From positions 14,844,704-14,908,703 of the forward strand of contig CM012954.1 of assembly GCA_000181795.3 (NCBI GenBank): a stretch of 64,000 bases of DNA, written 5' to 3'. The translations under genes and the position numbers were made by a program. The notes under the pieces are model-generated. The model was not told where the DNA came from. It ran no database searches and saw only the letters and a list, made by a program, of their open reading frames with translations. Shown in pieces: positions 1-10,913 of this stretch; the first letter of the stretch is position 1, and each line of letters opens with the position of its first letter. Source of the stretch: Trichinella spiralis. Taxonomy: Eukaryota; Nematoda; Enoplea; Trichinellida; Trichinellidae.

Positions 1-109
1 ACAATCAAACAATCGACACTTTATTTTCAACAGCATCATCTCATAACAGTGTTTTATTAAAACAAATAAAATTACAAATGACATCTAACTTTACGGTAAA
101 TGATCAACA

Positions 110-1058
110 TCAAACATTTCCTATAATTGCACGACCAATTTTGAAGGCAGCACCAATAATTATCACAAAGTACAAAAATTTGATCTGGTTCTGGCACTTT
201 TCGACACGCGCTTCTAATTCAGTTATCTTTGCAGAGCGGTTGTTCAACTTTACAAAAGGAGCAACGCTTGTAGCAATTTGGTCAGGCATTCCTTCTCTAC
301 AAATGAATTAAACAATTCAATGCGAAGCCAGAAATGAACCTTAGTTTAACTGACAAATTTAAATACAAAACCAACAGAATAACAAAGTTCGTTAGCAATA
401 ATTTACAGAAATAAAAAAAAATAGATGCAAAAAACTTACTGGCTCTGCGACGCAGGATCCACTGTGGTAGTAGTCGCTTTTGATTCAGAAAGAGCAGTCA
501 ATTCTTCTTGAATCCCCTCGCTATCGCCAGTAATGTCATGAAGACGATTTTCGGCAGTAATATGAGCTGGCATTACACAACACGGTTCATCAATGTCTTT
601 AGAAACGGAATACAACTTATTATCAACTGCAAATTCCAAAGGTGTTGTGCGTTTTTCAGCAACCGATTTTCCACATAAAAATGAAAATAATTATGAAAAT
701 TCAGATTAAAAACGAAGAAATGTAACACGAACTGTAGACTTGCAAAAATCACAAATTTGCAAGCTTGCTTAATTCATGAAATATTCTATTGGAGGTGTGT
801 ATCTGCGCTGACTGTCGCCAGTGCATTCTTAAACCTCCAACTAATAATAAATACTGTGCTACTTATAATAAACATAAATATAAAGTACACAAAAATAATT
901 TTGTAAATAAGAAAAAACATACCAACAATTACCAATCTCTCCGGAACTTTCATGCTTCCTACAATTAAAGTTTCCCTGTCATCCGTAGAAATACCATGAT
1001 GACCCACTGGGAATCGCTGAGATAATTCTAGTTTGTCACAACCAAAACCGCCCTCCAT
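110..1058 (-). CDS. mff: Mitochondrial fission factor (Mff)-like tail-anchored protein
   Basis: Three exons on the minus strand: 1058-923, 626-440 and 296-110, giving 169 residues. The first exon carries the SQR...V and MKVPERLVIV segments, which match the two N-terminal repeats of Mff (human SQRMRVPEK and MQVPERIVVAG). The last exon has a short coiled coil (LNNRSAKITELEARVEKC) followed by one hydrophobic segment (FLYFVIIIGAAF) and a short basic tail, the layout of a tail-anchored protein. In other animals Mff sits in the outer mitochondrial and peroxisomal membrane and recruits the dynamin Drp1 for fission. The intron phases join cleanly. The protein is shorter than vertebrate Mff, and the first repeat has lost its PEK core. 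A splice acceptor lies eight bases upstream of the ATG. The identification rests on the VPER motif plus the overall architecture. Confidence 0.72.
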
Positions 1059-1065
1059 CACGCAA

Positions 1066-1080
1066 CTGACAACAATAACA
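1066..1080 (-). promoter_or_regulatory. Splice acceptor just upstream of the Mff start (outron or 5'UTR intron)
   Basis: On the minus strand the sequence reads gttgtcag followed by ttgcgtg and the ATG. It is a pyrimidine-rich acceptor eight bases before the start codon, which fits a spliced leader site or a 5'UTR intron. It cannot be told which without transcripts. Confidence 0.5.
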
Positions 1081-2440
1081 ACTGAAATTCGAACATAAAG
1101 TTCAAGAATTACCGTAAAAAGATAATCAAGAACGTTGTTAAATTAGGTCATTATTTTTGAATGAATTTCTCAAACTTTATCATTTCTAAAATATTATTTT
1201 TTTTTATATTTAAATTATTTTTATATTTAATTTATTTACTTAATAATTCATGTAATTAATTTGTTTAATTTGTTTTTCGAACCGGTCATTTTATAATTCC
1301 TTTCATGGTTATTGTCTTTTAGCATGCAGAACATGGCAAAAATAGCCAGCGTTAGTTTTGCATACTTTATGCTATTTATTAATCACACATTCGTAAGATA
1401 GTACCGTATGTAGTGGCAAAAATAGTCGAAGACTGAATAGACAGAAAGTTAGAATAACAAACTTTATCAATTATATTGAGCATAATTAAGTAAAATTAAG
1501 CATTAAATTTTAAAATTAAAAAATGTAGCACCGCATACTTGAAATTAAGTACTTACTGATTTATTCTTCCAACAGCTGTTAGTTAATTGGCTTAGAAAGC
1601 TTAAACAATACACTTTAACAATATGTAAAATGTATTTTTTTAATGCAAATACAAACATTTTTATAATCTGAATAGCTATAACTGAACTGCATTTTCAAAT
1701 TATAATCCTTTATGAACCTGTTATTATTATTGCCAAACGCTCTTTTTGTAGGAACTGTTTTATACGTAGACAACGCACAATGTGTAAATTAATTTAAAAA
1801 TTTGATTAAAAAATTTTTAATTAATTTAAAATTAAATTAAAATAGCTCTTTTGCATTTTATTCAAAACAATGTAAATGTTAACAAAATCAACTTGAGTTT
1901 CACTCTCGTATATTACTGTAGATTTCTGTGGAATGTTAAAAGTATATTATAAGAAGTTATGTTTGTTAACTTATTATATTTCATTTTTTGATAAAATCAA
2001 AATAATTATGTTAAATGTATATGATGTTGGTATATCTGTATCAGTTTAAAAGAAATATTTTGGGTTTGGGGTTTGTTTACATATTGTGTTATGGAAAAGT
2101 TGTTTTGTTATGAGCATTTTTTCTTTTGATTATAATTTAAAGTTTATTAGTTTACGAATTGTTTTTGTTTTATCTTTATGAAACATTATTGACAGATTTA
2201 GATAATAATAATTTTAGATAGTGCAGTTAGAGGTTTTTATTTCTTGAAAAAAATACATTAATCTACTTTGACCTTTGTTTCACCAATCGGCAAATTTTGC
2301 TCATGAAATTGAATGAAGCAGTAAAACATTAAATGTTAGGTATTTGTAATAATTAATTCTTGTTTTATTTATTTCATGCAATTCGTTTGTGCACACTTTT
2401 CATCTTTTACTTTAAGCTTTCTATTTTATTTTATTTCTAT
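1081..2440. other. Intergenic, AT-rich, between divergent Mff and USP genes
   Basis: The two flanking genes are transcribed away from each other, so both promoters should lie here. I see no coding exon and no tandem repeat beyond short A/T runs. I looked for a zinc-finger UBP exon that could extend the USP gene and saw none. Confidence 0.6.
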
Positions 2441-2456
2441 TTTAAGGAAGTTGGCA

Positions 2457-5400
2457 ATGCTTTCAAAAATCGGTTTGCCAGTTTCCGTATTGACACATAC
2501 AGATGAACCGAATTTCGGTAATTTGGTCATATTTTATAGCGACTGTTAATATTATTAATATTATATTTATAGGCTTAAAGGGAATTCAAAATTTAGGAAA
2601 CACGTGTTATCTAAATGCTGCTGTTCAGGCATTATCCAATTGTCCACCTTTGACAGAATATATGCGCCACTGCTCTTTACCATGCAGTTCTTCACCTGAT
2701 GGAAACCGAAGAAATAAACTTGCCTCTGAATTTCAAAAATTAATTGATACTTTATGGGATGATGAGTATGAAAACATGCTTTCTCCAATTTTTTTTGTTG
2801 ACGCTGTGCTAGCATGTAATCCACATTTTCGACTTTTTCAACAGCAGGTATAGTTGATGTTTCTTTTGTTTACAGTCTGAAATATACTTAATGCCTGCTG
2901 TTATTTTTCACAACTTATATGCATATTTATTTGGTTTAAATTGCACACTGTTTAAATTTAAATTAAGTTTCTTAAAGTATAACGTTGATTTTAACATCAT
3001 TGTGAAATATAACCGCTTGATTAAACATGCAAAATGTTGGAAAGTGCAGAATATTATACACTATTTTTTAGAACTGATAATGAGATTGTTTGATTAACTG
3101 TTTTTATCACAGGATACTCAGGAATTTTTGCGATTCTTGCTTAACGAGTTACACGAGCAGTTAAAGCGTCCGGTGTATAAATGGGAACATCGTCTTCTGA
3201 AAACTCGGAATCATCATGAAATGTTAAAAAACAACACACACGGGTACTTTAATTACAATTTATTTATGTACAGAAAATATGTGTATAGCTAAATATTTTT
3301 CAATTATTAAGGTATGACAGTGACAGCAGTATGAGTAGTTGCAGTTCTTTTGTCAGCTGTGTGTCAGCCGGATCGGATAACGTAAAGTTATTGCAATCAA
3401 CAATACAATATTACTTTTTATTTGGGAAAATTTTATTTTTAGTTAGATTGTGAAAAGAATGGTATCAGCAGCGATACGGATGATGCGTCTTCTTACAACA
3501 GCACGGCTGAGTTAATGGAAGGCAGTGACAATTTTGTTGCTGAAGAAGAGGTTTTGAATAAAGAATGTAATAAATGGCATTTATTTTATCAATTTATTTG
3601 AGTCTTTTATAATGCAATTTCAGTTCTATTGCGCAAGCCAGTTCGATACAACAGCATTATAAGTGATATTTTCTCTGGCCAACTCGTCACTTCTATCACA
3701 TGCTTACGTTGCAAGAGTGTTCGTTTCTAGTTAAAGAATATTCCTTAATCGTTGAATTAAATTTTGTTTTATTGTTCAAGGTATCCCATAATAAAGAGAT
3801 ATTTCAAGATATTTCGTTATCTATTCCCAATCTGGAGCAGTTAGTACTGATGCAAAATGCTAGTATTAATGGTAATGAATACGTTTCACCATCGTCAATT
3901 GCAAATCAGAGCTGGCTTTCATGGTTAACATTACGCTTTAAAGAGTAAATTCCTTGATTCATTACTTTGAAGAATCCAACGTTTGTCTAAATACTTAGTT
4001 TCAAACACGTGTTTTTCGATTTCAGATATATCTCACGCATGGATCTAACGCTAAGCGATTGCTTGAAATTATTCTTCTCTCCAGAAGATCTCAGAGGTGA
4101 TGATATGTATCGTTGTGATCGCTGTAAAAGGTAATCGTGCTAGTATATAGCTCGGTGTATTAATATGGATATTGAAAAAATTGTATATTTTTGAGAACTT
4201 TTTTCTTTCTCTTTCCTAAGGATGAAATTATTGAATTTTACACTTTCAGCAGTTTATACATACATTATTATATTTTAGTTTGCAACCAGGGGTGAAAATC
4301 TGCCGCCTGCTCAAAACACCTCAGGTAACAGATAACTGTTTTTCCATTTAGTTGATATTCAGTTTTACTTTTTCAGATACTTTGTATTCATATTAAACGT
4401 TTTCGCCACGAAGCATCGTCTAGCTTTAAACTCAACAATCGCATAGGCTTTCCTCTGGAAGGACTTGATCTCAGCGATTTTGTTCAAGGTGAAGAAATTT
4501 AAATGTTTATTATATATTTAAAATTTTTTAGAAAGAATTTTCCTTCATTCCAGGTCGCTCAAGTGACTTGCACACCTACAACTTAGTAGCTGTAATATCA
4601 CATTCTGGCCATGCAGATGGTCAGTCAGTTTAATAATGTTTATAATTATTAGCATTTTGTCATCATTTATACTTAGGTGGACATTATGTTTCTTACTGTA
4701 TGAATCATTCAAATTATCGATGGTATTTATTCGATGATGAAACAGTGACAGCTGTTGATCCATGTACAGTTGAAAATGTAGAAGCTTATGTGTTATTTTA
4801 TGAAAAGACATCGAACACAATAGGATTTGTTCGAGAACAAGCAAGTGCACTTTTCGAAAATTCTCATCTACTGGTAATAATTTTAATATTTTACAAAATA
4901 TTTCAAAATTTAATTTCATTTTGTTATTTAGTCACCTGTCGAAACATCATTTTATTACATTAGCATGGAATGGGTGATTCGTTTGTCAACGTTTGCTGAA
5001 CCAGGTCCAGTGAACAATTATTCATTCTTGTGTCGACATGGGCGTAATAATAATTGTTGAAAACAATCCAACAATGCAGATGTATTAAAAAAACTTTTAT
5101 CTTGTTTAGTTGTAAATGTGAAAAAGCTAAGCTCCATGCACAACTATTGCCTCAAACTGAGCCCGAGTCTTTGGAATTATCTTCGTGTCAAGTAAGAAGA
5201 TGTTGAATTTGAGGCAAAATTATAATTTCAAGTCTGTAGGTTCGGAGGTGGGCCAGTTTGTCGCCATCTAAAGCATTGCATTATTTGTTCCGCTTATCAG
5301 GAAGCGTTTGAATCTCGCCGTAAACATGAACTTTCAAAATTCTATCGCTATCAAAACGATGATGAATATTTCATTTCTAAATCAATAGCTGACGAGAATC

Positions 5401-5807
5401 ACGATTTTGCATCTTCATCGCGTTTGATTTGTACCAAATGGTTGCGTCGATGGAAAGCATTTGTTTTTGCCGAAACAGATGGTATATAGTGTTATTTTTA
5501 TTCAAATTCATCAATTAATTAGTCGGTTGAGTGGAATTGCTGTTGCAGAATTGCCGGGTCCTATAGACAACAGTTGCATGGTTCCCGTCCCTTTGCGCAA
5601 CGGATCTGCGAAGACAATCAGCATAGAAGTGTCGGATTTGTTACCAAGTAAAACGATACGTTGTTGTGGTCAATTAATTGTGCATGAATTAATTTTGGTT
5701 TCCATTCAGATTTATGTTTCTGTTGCATAAACAACGATACCTGGCGCGATTTGATTTCCATTTACGGCGGTGGTCCTGAAATTTGTTGCCAAAATAAAGA
5801 ACTTTAG
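2457..5807 (+). CDS. Ubiquitin carboxyl-terminal hydrolase, USP20/USP33 type
   Basis: Seventeen exons: 2457-2517, 2573-2847, 3113-3243, 3312-3381, 3443-3566, 3624-3718, 3781-3944, 4026-4130, 4279-4324, 4377-4488, 4554-4619, 4677-4873, 4932-5043, 5110-5191, 5240-5481, 5549-5647, 5710-5807; 692 residues. The Cys box reads [19 protein letters not shown] (Cys32), and the His box [20 protein letters not shown] (His419) closes the C19 peptidase fold. Two CxxC pairs (CLRCK, CDRCK) form the expected zinc site. An acidic Ser-rich insertion (exons 4-5) splits the catalytic domain, as in USP20/33. Two C-terminal DUSP modules follow, each with a GGGP signature (FGGGPV, YGGGPEI). The protein would remove ubiquitin from substrates. 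The N-terminal UBP zinc finger of vertebrate USP20/33 is not seen, so either the gene is short or an upstream exon was missed. The donor after exon 6 (gttcgt) is weak. Confidence 0.88.
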
Positions 5808-7394
5808 CAAATTAAAAGCCGCACTGTTTACGTTGTTTACTGTTTGATCACCGTCAGTGGACCCTCACTGCGTTGCCAATGAACCAAATAACCTTAAGTG
5901 ATGCTGTTGGGCGTTGTTCAATGTTTTACGCTAATTGTTAAGCACTGAAGGTTCATGATAAAATATAAACCAGAATTGTTAATCTTATGAAAGATTTTGT
6001 TTGCATTCATGTTGGCTGTTGTTACGTTGATTGTTGTGTAAGCCACTGAAATTAAAAAGCTATTCAATCTATTTACCCTTTTGAAAAATGCACTATGCTT
6101 GCCAAGGTGAAAATTTTGCCCACAGTTGAAGCTTTCGCTTTCACTTCAAGACCACAAGTAAACGTTCGTGTTTAGTTTTTGAAAATTCGAATCATGACCA
6201 AAGAAAAACTCATTTAACTAAAAATCAATTTCTCAAACTGATATACACTTTTCTCAAATGATTTATGTTACATACGAATATGCAAATTTTTCTGGTTGAA
6301 AATGAAATGAAAGAATGTTTAATGAGTATTTTCAACATCTAATCTGTACTGAACAGATTCATTTGACATCAGCGATTCTTTTTGCATGATCATTTGGATT
6401 TGATCAGAGGGTTAGTATGCTAATGATTGCTATTCATAATTTCGATATGATAGATGGACAAAGGATTATTGTTTGCTTGAACTCGATATTGAAATACTGA
6501 TGAACAAATCAACCCTCGTGCACTAATCATGTTCGAATATTTTCTGAAATTTAATCTAACAACGAATGATCTCAGTAAATACATTTCAGCGCAACAGCTC
6601 GGCTCAAGTTTACATAGCAAAACAGAGCACCATTGATATGCAAAATTGCAACGCACTAACAAGCACTTATAACATACTCACATTAAGAGGATGAATTGGA
6701 CAGAAATTTTTTACATCATAATCATCAAATCCTCACTGATGGATTAGATGATTTCAAACCTAATGCTATTTCAGCATTTAATTACCTCAAATTATGACGT
6801 CATTCATTGCCGAATAAATCTCAACAACACTGAACGCAAATAAGCCTAATATGATGATAATACACAAGGTAACAAAAACAGTACAACAAAAAACACAATG
6901 AAATGTAGTATTTAATATATAAAGCTTACCTGGGAATGGTTGAAACAATTGCCGTTGACTTTTTGATATTATCGAACTTGTGGCTTACACGCAAACCAAT
7001 TCAGGTGCGTCATTACAAATGATGTTCAAGCACAGATCTACAGTACGATGCCAACCAATGTTCACAAGAAACTTTTTTTACGCTTATTATTTTTTATTAT
7101 TTTGAACGTTTTTTGTATACTTGAGAAGAGCATTCACAATACTGTTCAGTTATTGAAAATAATTATTAAGTTTATTTAATTTTTAATGCTTTTAACAGGA
7201 GAAATGCTTTACAAAACAGTCACAAATGAATATGACATAGTGACATGTTTTAATTAATTGAACAAATTAAAGTTTTGGGTTGATTGTAAAATACAGAAAT
7301 GTAAATTAAAGTTTTTGATAATCTACTGGAACAATTTCCAAAAATAATGCATAATGAAGGTTACAAAAAATGTTCAAATATTAAATAGAAAATT
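5808..7394. other. Intergenic between convergent USP and kinase genes
   Basis: Holds the 3' ends of two convergent genes. Stretches of slightly higher GC (about 6050-6900) contain short open frames without ATG starts and without recognisable similarity. No repeat or RNA gene was recognised. Confidence 0.5.
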
Positions 7395-8517
7395 TTAAGT
7401 TTCTTTTTCTCTGCTTTCACTGTTCGCAACGTGTGGCATCATATTATGAACCGGTGCGGCGAGTGTCATTTGATGCAAGTCACCCTGTGGCTCCCAGTCA
7501 AGCGGCATGTCAAAGTTGTAATCATTTCTGCGAAACACTGTCATCAACATTTGATAAATATATGCATAATTTGGACAATCCGTGTAGCCGAGGAGATTCA
7601 AATGCACAATAATGGCACGAAATTCACTCGGCAAGCCTGTCATCAGTAAATCAGGATTTTCCATTATTTTTTGTTTGGATTCACTGAATGCATTTCGACG
7701 CTCTAGGAAGGACATCTGGCGGGTGAGTTTCACATGATTCCAAGGCAAAGTTCCAGTCATCATATAAATTATGGTAAATAGCCAAGACCAGACATCGTCT
7801 CGGCGTGATTGTTCTTCACCTTTGAGCGAAAGGTGGCTAGCAAAATACAGAGTACCTCGGAAGCAGGTATTTGAACGCGCTCTCTTGTGAGTGCCGTCGT
7901 CGCGGATATATTTTCGACACATTCCAAAGTCGAGCATGTAGACACTACGAAAGTCCGGGTCTCGCCCAATGGCATAATTGTGCGGCTTGATATCCCGATG
8001 CAAATAGCCAATAAAATGCAAATCCTCCAACGCTTGCAAACAACTAATTGCTAAATGAAGGCAACTTCTCAAAGAGAAGTACTTCTTCTTGCGCGGATTG
8101 TTTCCGCCAATGCTTTCCAGCAATGACATCAAACTTGGTCCAACTTCAGTCATCACAATGAAATTGTAGGATTCATTTCCACCAACTCCATACAAGTGGC
8201 AACAGTTTCTAGCTTTAATATTAGTCAGTTCTTTCAAGACTATTACTTCCATTTTCAAGGTACGAAAATCCTGCGAGTTCAGTTCAACCTAAACATTACA
8301 ATCGTCATAATTAATTTCAAAAAAAATGACAAATACAAAAACAACTGATAGTGTTGATTTTTAATTTGCATACTTTCATAGCTTGTTCTACATTCAAAAC
8401 GAGATCCGTAACTTCGTAAACGGCACCAAAACAACCAGCGCCCAGCACCTGTTTCACTTTCCATCGCTCATCAACAACTGCACCAATCTCCAATAACGTT
8501 GAGTCAACCGGCTTCAT
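7395..8517 (-). CDS. CK1-family protein kinase, tau-tubulin kinase-like (nematode TTBKL type)
   Basis: Two exons: 8517-8374 and 8288-7395, 345 residues, phase 0 junction. The Gly loop reads LGAGCFGAVYEV and the ATP lysine lies in AMKV. The catalytic loop is YLHRDIKPHNYAIG and the metal-binding motif is LDFGMCRKYI, so all key kinase residues are present. The activation segment FRGTLYFAS and the RRDDVWSW helix are typical of the CK1/TTBK group rather than other kinases. The protein is little more than the kinase domain, with a short charged tail ending in ESREKET. Nematodes carry large expansions of such kinases, many sperm-enriched; the substrate here is unknown. The ATG is the first in frame and lies just upstream of the Gly-loop sequence. 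Confidence 0.85.
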
Positions 8518-9581
8518 TGCAGCTAAAAGGTGATCAAAATCAACTGCAATTTTACCCGGTGTCGATGAATTTATCCCCTTTAAACTCTTTTACTTTAAAA
8601 AGTTAAAAACTGATTTAAAAATTTTAAAATCAGCTCAACTTTAAATCTTTAAAATTAAGTTGAAAACAACAATAATCATTGCTTTTTTTAAATGCCAATT
8701 TATATTTGAAAACAACTGCTGTTAATTTGTATGACATGTGCTTGATAAGTGTTATTTGGTAAAAGCTTTTTTTATCGTGAGTGAATAAAAAGAATGGCTT
8801 TTGCCAAATAATTGATTCATTTGTTTTCATTCGCACTGTGACAATCATACTACGTGCGAGTAAATTTTATATGCATGCTATTTTTTTCCAATTTAATCCA
8901 TCACCTTCGAGCAAAAATTTCTCTTCGCTTATTGATTGCGCGTCATAAGTTTGTTTCCCCAGCACGTCTGCTTTTCCAACAGCTTATTATACGAAAAGCT
9001 GTCATTCACGTGATTTGGCATCAATTGATGCTCCACATCTTTGGTCAGCGATCGATTGAACACTCATTTACTTCTTCTCACTGACCGGATGGATATTTAA
9101 CTTCCTTGCCCATACTAGACATTTTCATGCGGCACTGGTTGCAAGAAATAATTTAACAAGACAAAAAACGGATGTCGATGGTTTTCTCCAATCGTATGCA
9201 AAAAAAAGGCATACGGTCAATTAGCTTTTGTTCAGATTATGGTCTTTGAATCGAATCGTTGAATATTTGGTCCACATGGTAGGGTAGATTAGTAATCAAC
9301 GCCATATCCAATTACCCAATGCTCAGACGGAGTGGAGGATTGGAGGGGTAAATAAATAAATAAATAATGTTTCGCGTGAAGCGCAGCTTGCTTGATCAAG
9401 CTTGTTGCTGCTGTTGTTGATGGCTTTGAGATTTAATGATCAATTTCAGTTTTGTGAGTGGGTTTTTGTTTCCATTTTGCATGTCGAAGAATAGAGTTGA
9501 AAACAGCAGCAGCTGCTAAAACCGTGCTTGGCTAAAGCTTCGTTTTAGTTGGTTAGTTTTGCTTGTGGCATGTGGCAAGAA

Positions 9582-9652
9582 GTGGAAGATGAAGACGAAG
9601 AAGAATAAGCAGAAGAGGAAGAAGAAGCAGAAGAGGAAGAAAGCGCAAACGT
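9582..9652 (+). repeat. Polypurine GAA/GAG tract
   Basis: Roughly 70 bases almost purely of A and G on the plus strand, built of gaa, gag and aag units with a few interruptions. It is not in a recognised gene. Confidence 0.8.
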
Positions 9653-10753
9653 CAGTCAGTACTCAATCAGCATACTTAGCCATGGCTGCTATTTATTAAG
9701 CAGGCGTTCCTTTGACTGGCTGGCGACCCATTTCATTCATCACGCGGTATCGTTTGAAAAGCTTTTTGCAAATGGCTCTTCCTTTTTGCCAGAAGTTACT
9801 TACATGATGAAAAAAAGAATGCATGACGTAGTGTTGAAAAGAAGCAAATTTTCTTTGCCAACAAAGATACTTGGAAGTGATTTTTCAATTCTTACCTGCT
9901 CCACTGGTCTGCTTTGATATTTTTAAAACCACATATTTATTGTTCAATGTTTCATCGATGCAGATTATGATTATTACGATTGTTTACTGACTGTACAGTA
10001 CAGGTGAGCCTGATTATATTTAAAAATACATACATTCAAACAACAGTCCTTATCGTAATATAATATAATATAATATATGACAACATAATTATTAGCTAGT
10101 TTTCAGATCATCAATTTTTGTTAATGGGTTAAAGAAAAAGTAATGCACACACATTTCAATTTTAAAGTTGCATATTTTTCAATGAAGCTTCAAAACACAG
10201 TTTTTCTACTACTTTTTTTTGATGCTCAAAAAGTGAACAAACTGTGTTGTAACAATGCAAACATCAAATTTTGACGTGTAAAGAAGGATTATTTTCAACA
10301 TTTTTCTTTTCATACATGAATTGCGGCTTTTTGGGTGAAAAAAATCTTCAACTTGTGGGAATTGTAAAGATGGATAGAAGAAATATGATTGATTTTTATT
10401 CCCATATTGTTCAGATCACATTCAGGCAGTCGAATTTTACATTTTATGCTTCTTAGAATTTAATAGAATTTAGATTATGTTTGCTGATAAAAGTTTCATG
10501 AAAATGGTGGCTATTCGAGAAAGACAAGCTTTTTGGAAAGGCAATTTATATCCAATTTTGTTGAAGTTGCTTGAAGGCACTCGATTGTTACGTTTAATGT
10601 ATCTAATGTTTTAGTTTTAAATTTTGCAAATTGACAGAAGTTGCATTTGAACATAAAGTAACAATAGAATGAATTAACAGCGCGAAATAAATCAAGCTAA
10701 TAAACGACGCATTTTGTTTGACATTGAGTTAATGTATATATGTATATATATGG

Positions 10754-10788
10754 ATGTATGTATGTATGTATGTATGTATGTGTGTGTG
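10754..10788 (+). repeat. (ATGT)n microsatellite
   Basis: About eight tandem atgt units ending in a tgtgtgtg run. It lies upstream of the multi-pass membrane gene. Confidence 0.9.
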
Positions 10789-10860
10789 GTCGATGTTCGC
10801 TAGCATTTAAAGAAGTAATCTATATTATTGATTAAAGAGAATTTCTGCAAACGTTATACA

Positions 10861-10883
10861 TATGTATGTATGTATGTATGTAT
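10861..10883 (+). repeat. (ATGT)n microsatellite, second array
   Basis: Second tatg array about 75 bases after the first. It lies within the outron or 5'UTR intron just before the acceptor of the multi-pass gene. Confidence 0.9.
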
Positions 10884-10905
10884 CTATATGCATATGTATT
10901 ATTTT

Positions 10906-10913
10906 ACAGACAG
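10906..10913 (+). promoter_or_regulatory. Splice acceptor just before the multi-pass gene ATG
   Basis: tattattttacag is followed by acag and the ATG at 10914. The pyrimidine-rich acceptor decides the start: the in-frame region upstream is microsatellite and should not be coding. Confidence 0.55.

Larger units (their letters stand above)
8518..10913. other. Intergenic, microsatellite-bearing, between divergent kinase and multi-pass genes
   Basis: About 2.4 kb between divergently transcribed genes. It holds an AAAT run (9349-9367), a polypurine tract (about 9582-9652), two ATGT tandem arrays (10754-10788 and 10861-10883), and scattered AT-rich sequence. A short open frame at 8854-9084 has no family I recognise. 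Confidence 0.55.

Noticed and set aside
6420-6662. 80-codon minus-strand frame between USP and the kinase
   Set aside because: Begins at TTG rather than ATG and resembles nothing known.
8854-9084. 76-codon plus-strand frame in the intergenic region
   Set aside because: No recognised motif, near-random composition, no splice partner.
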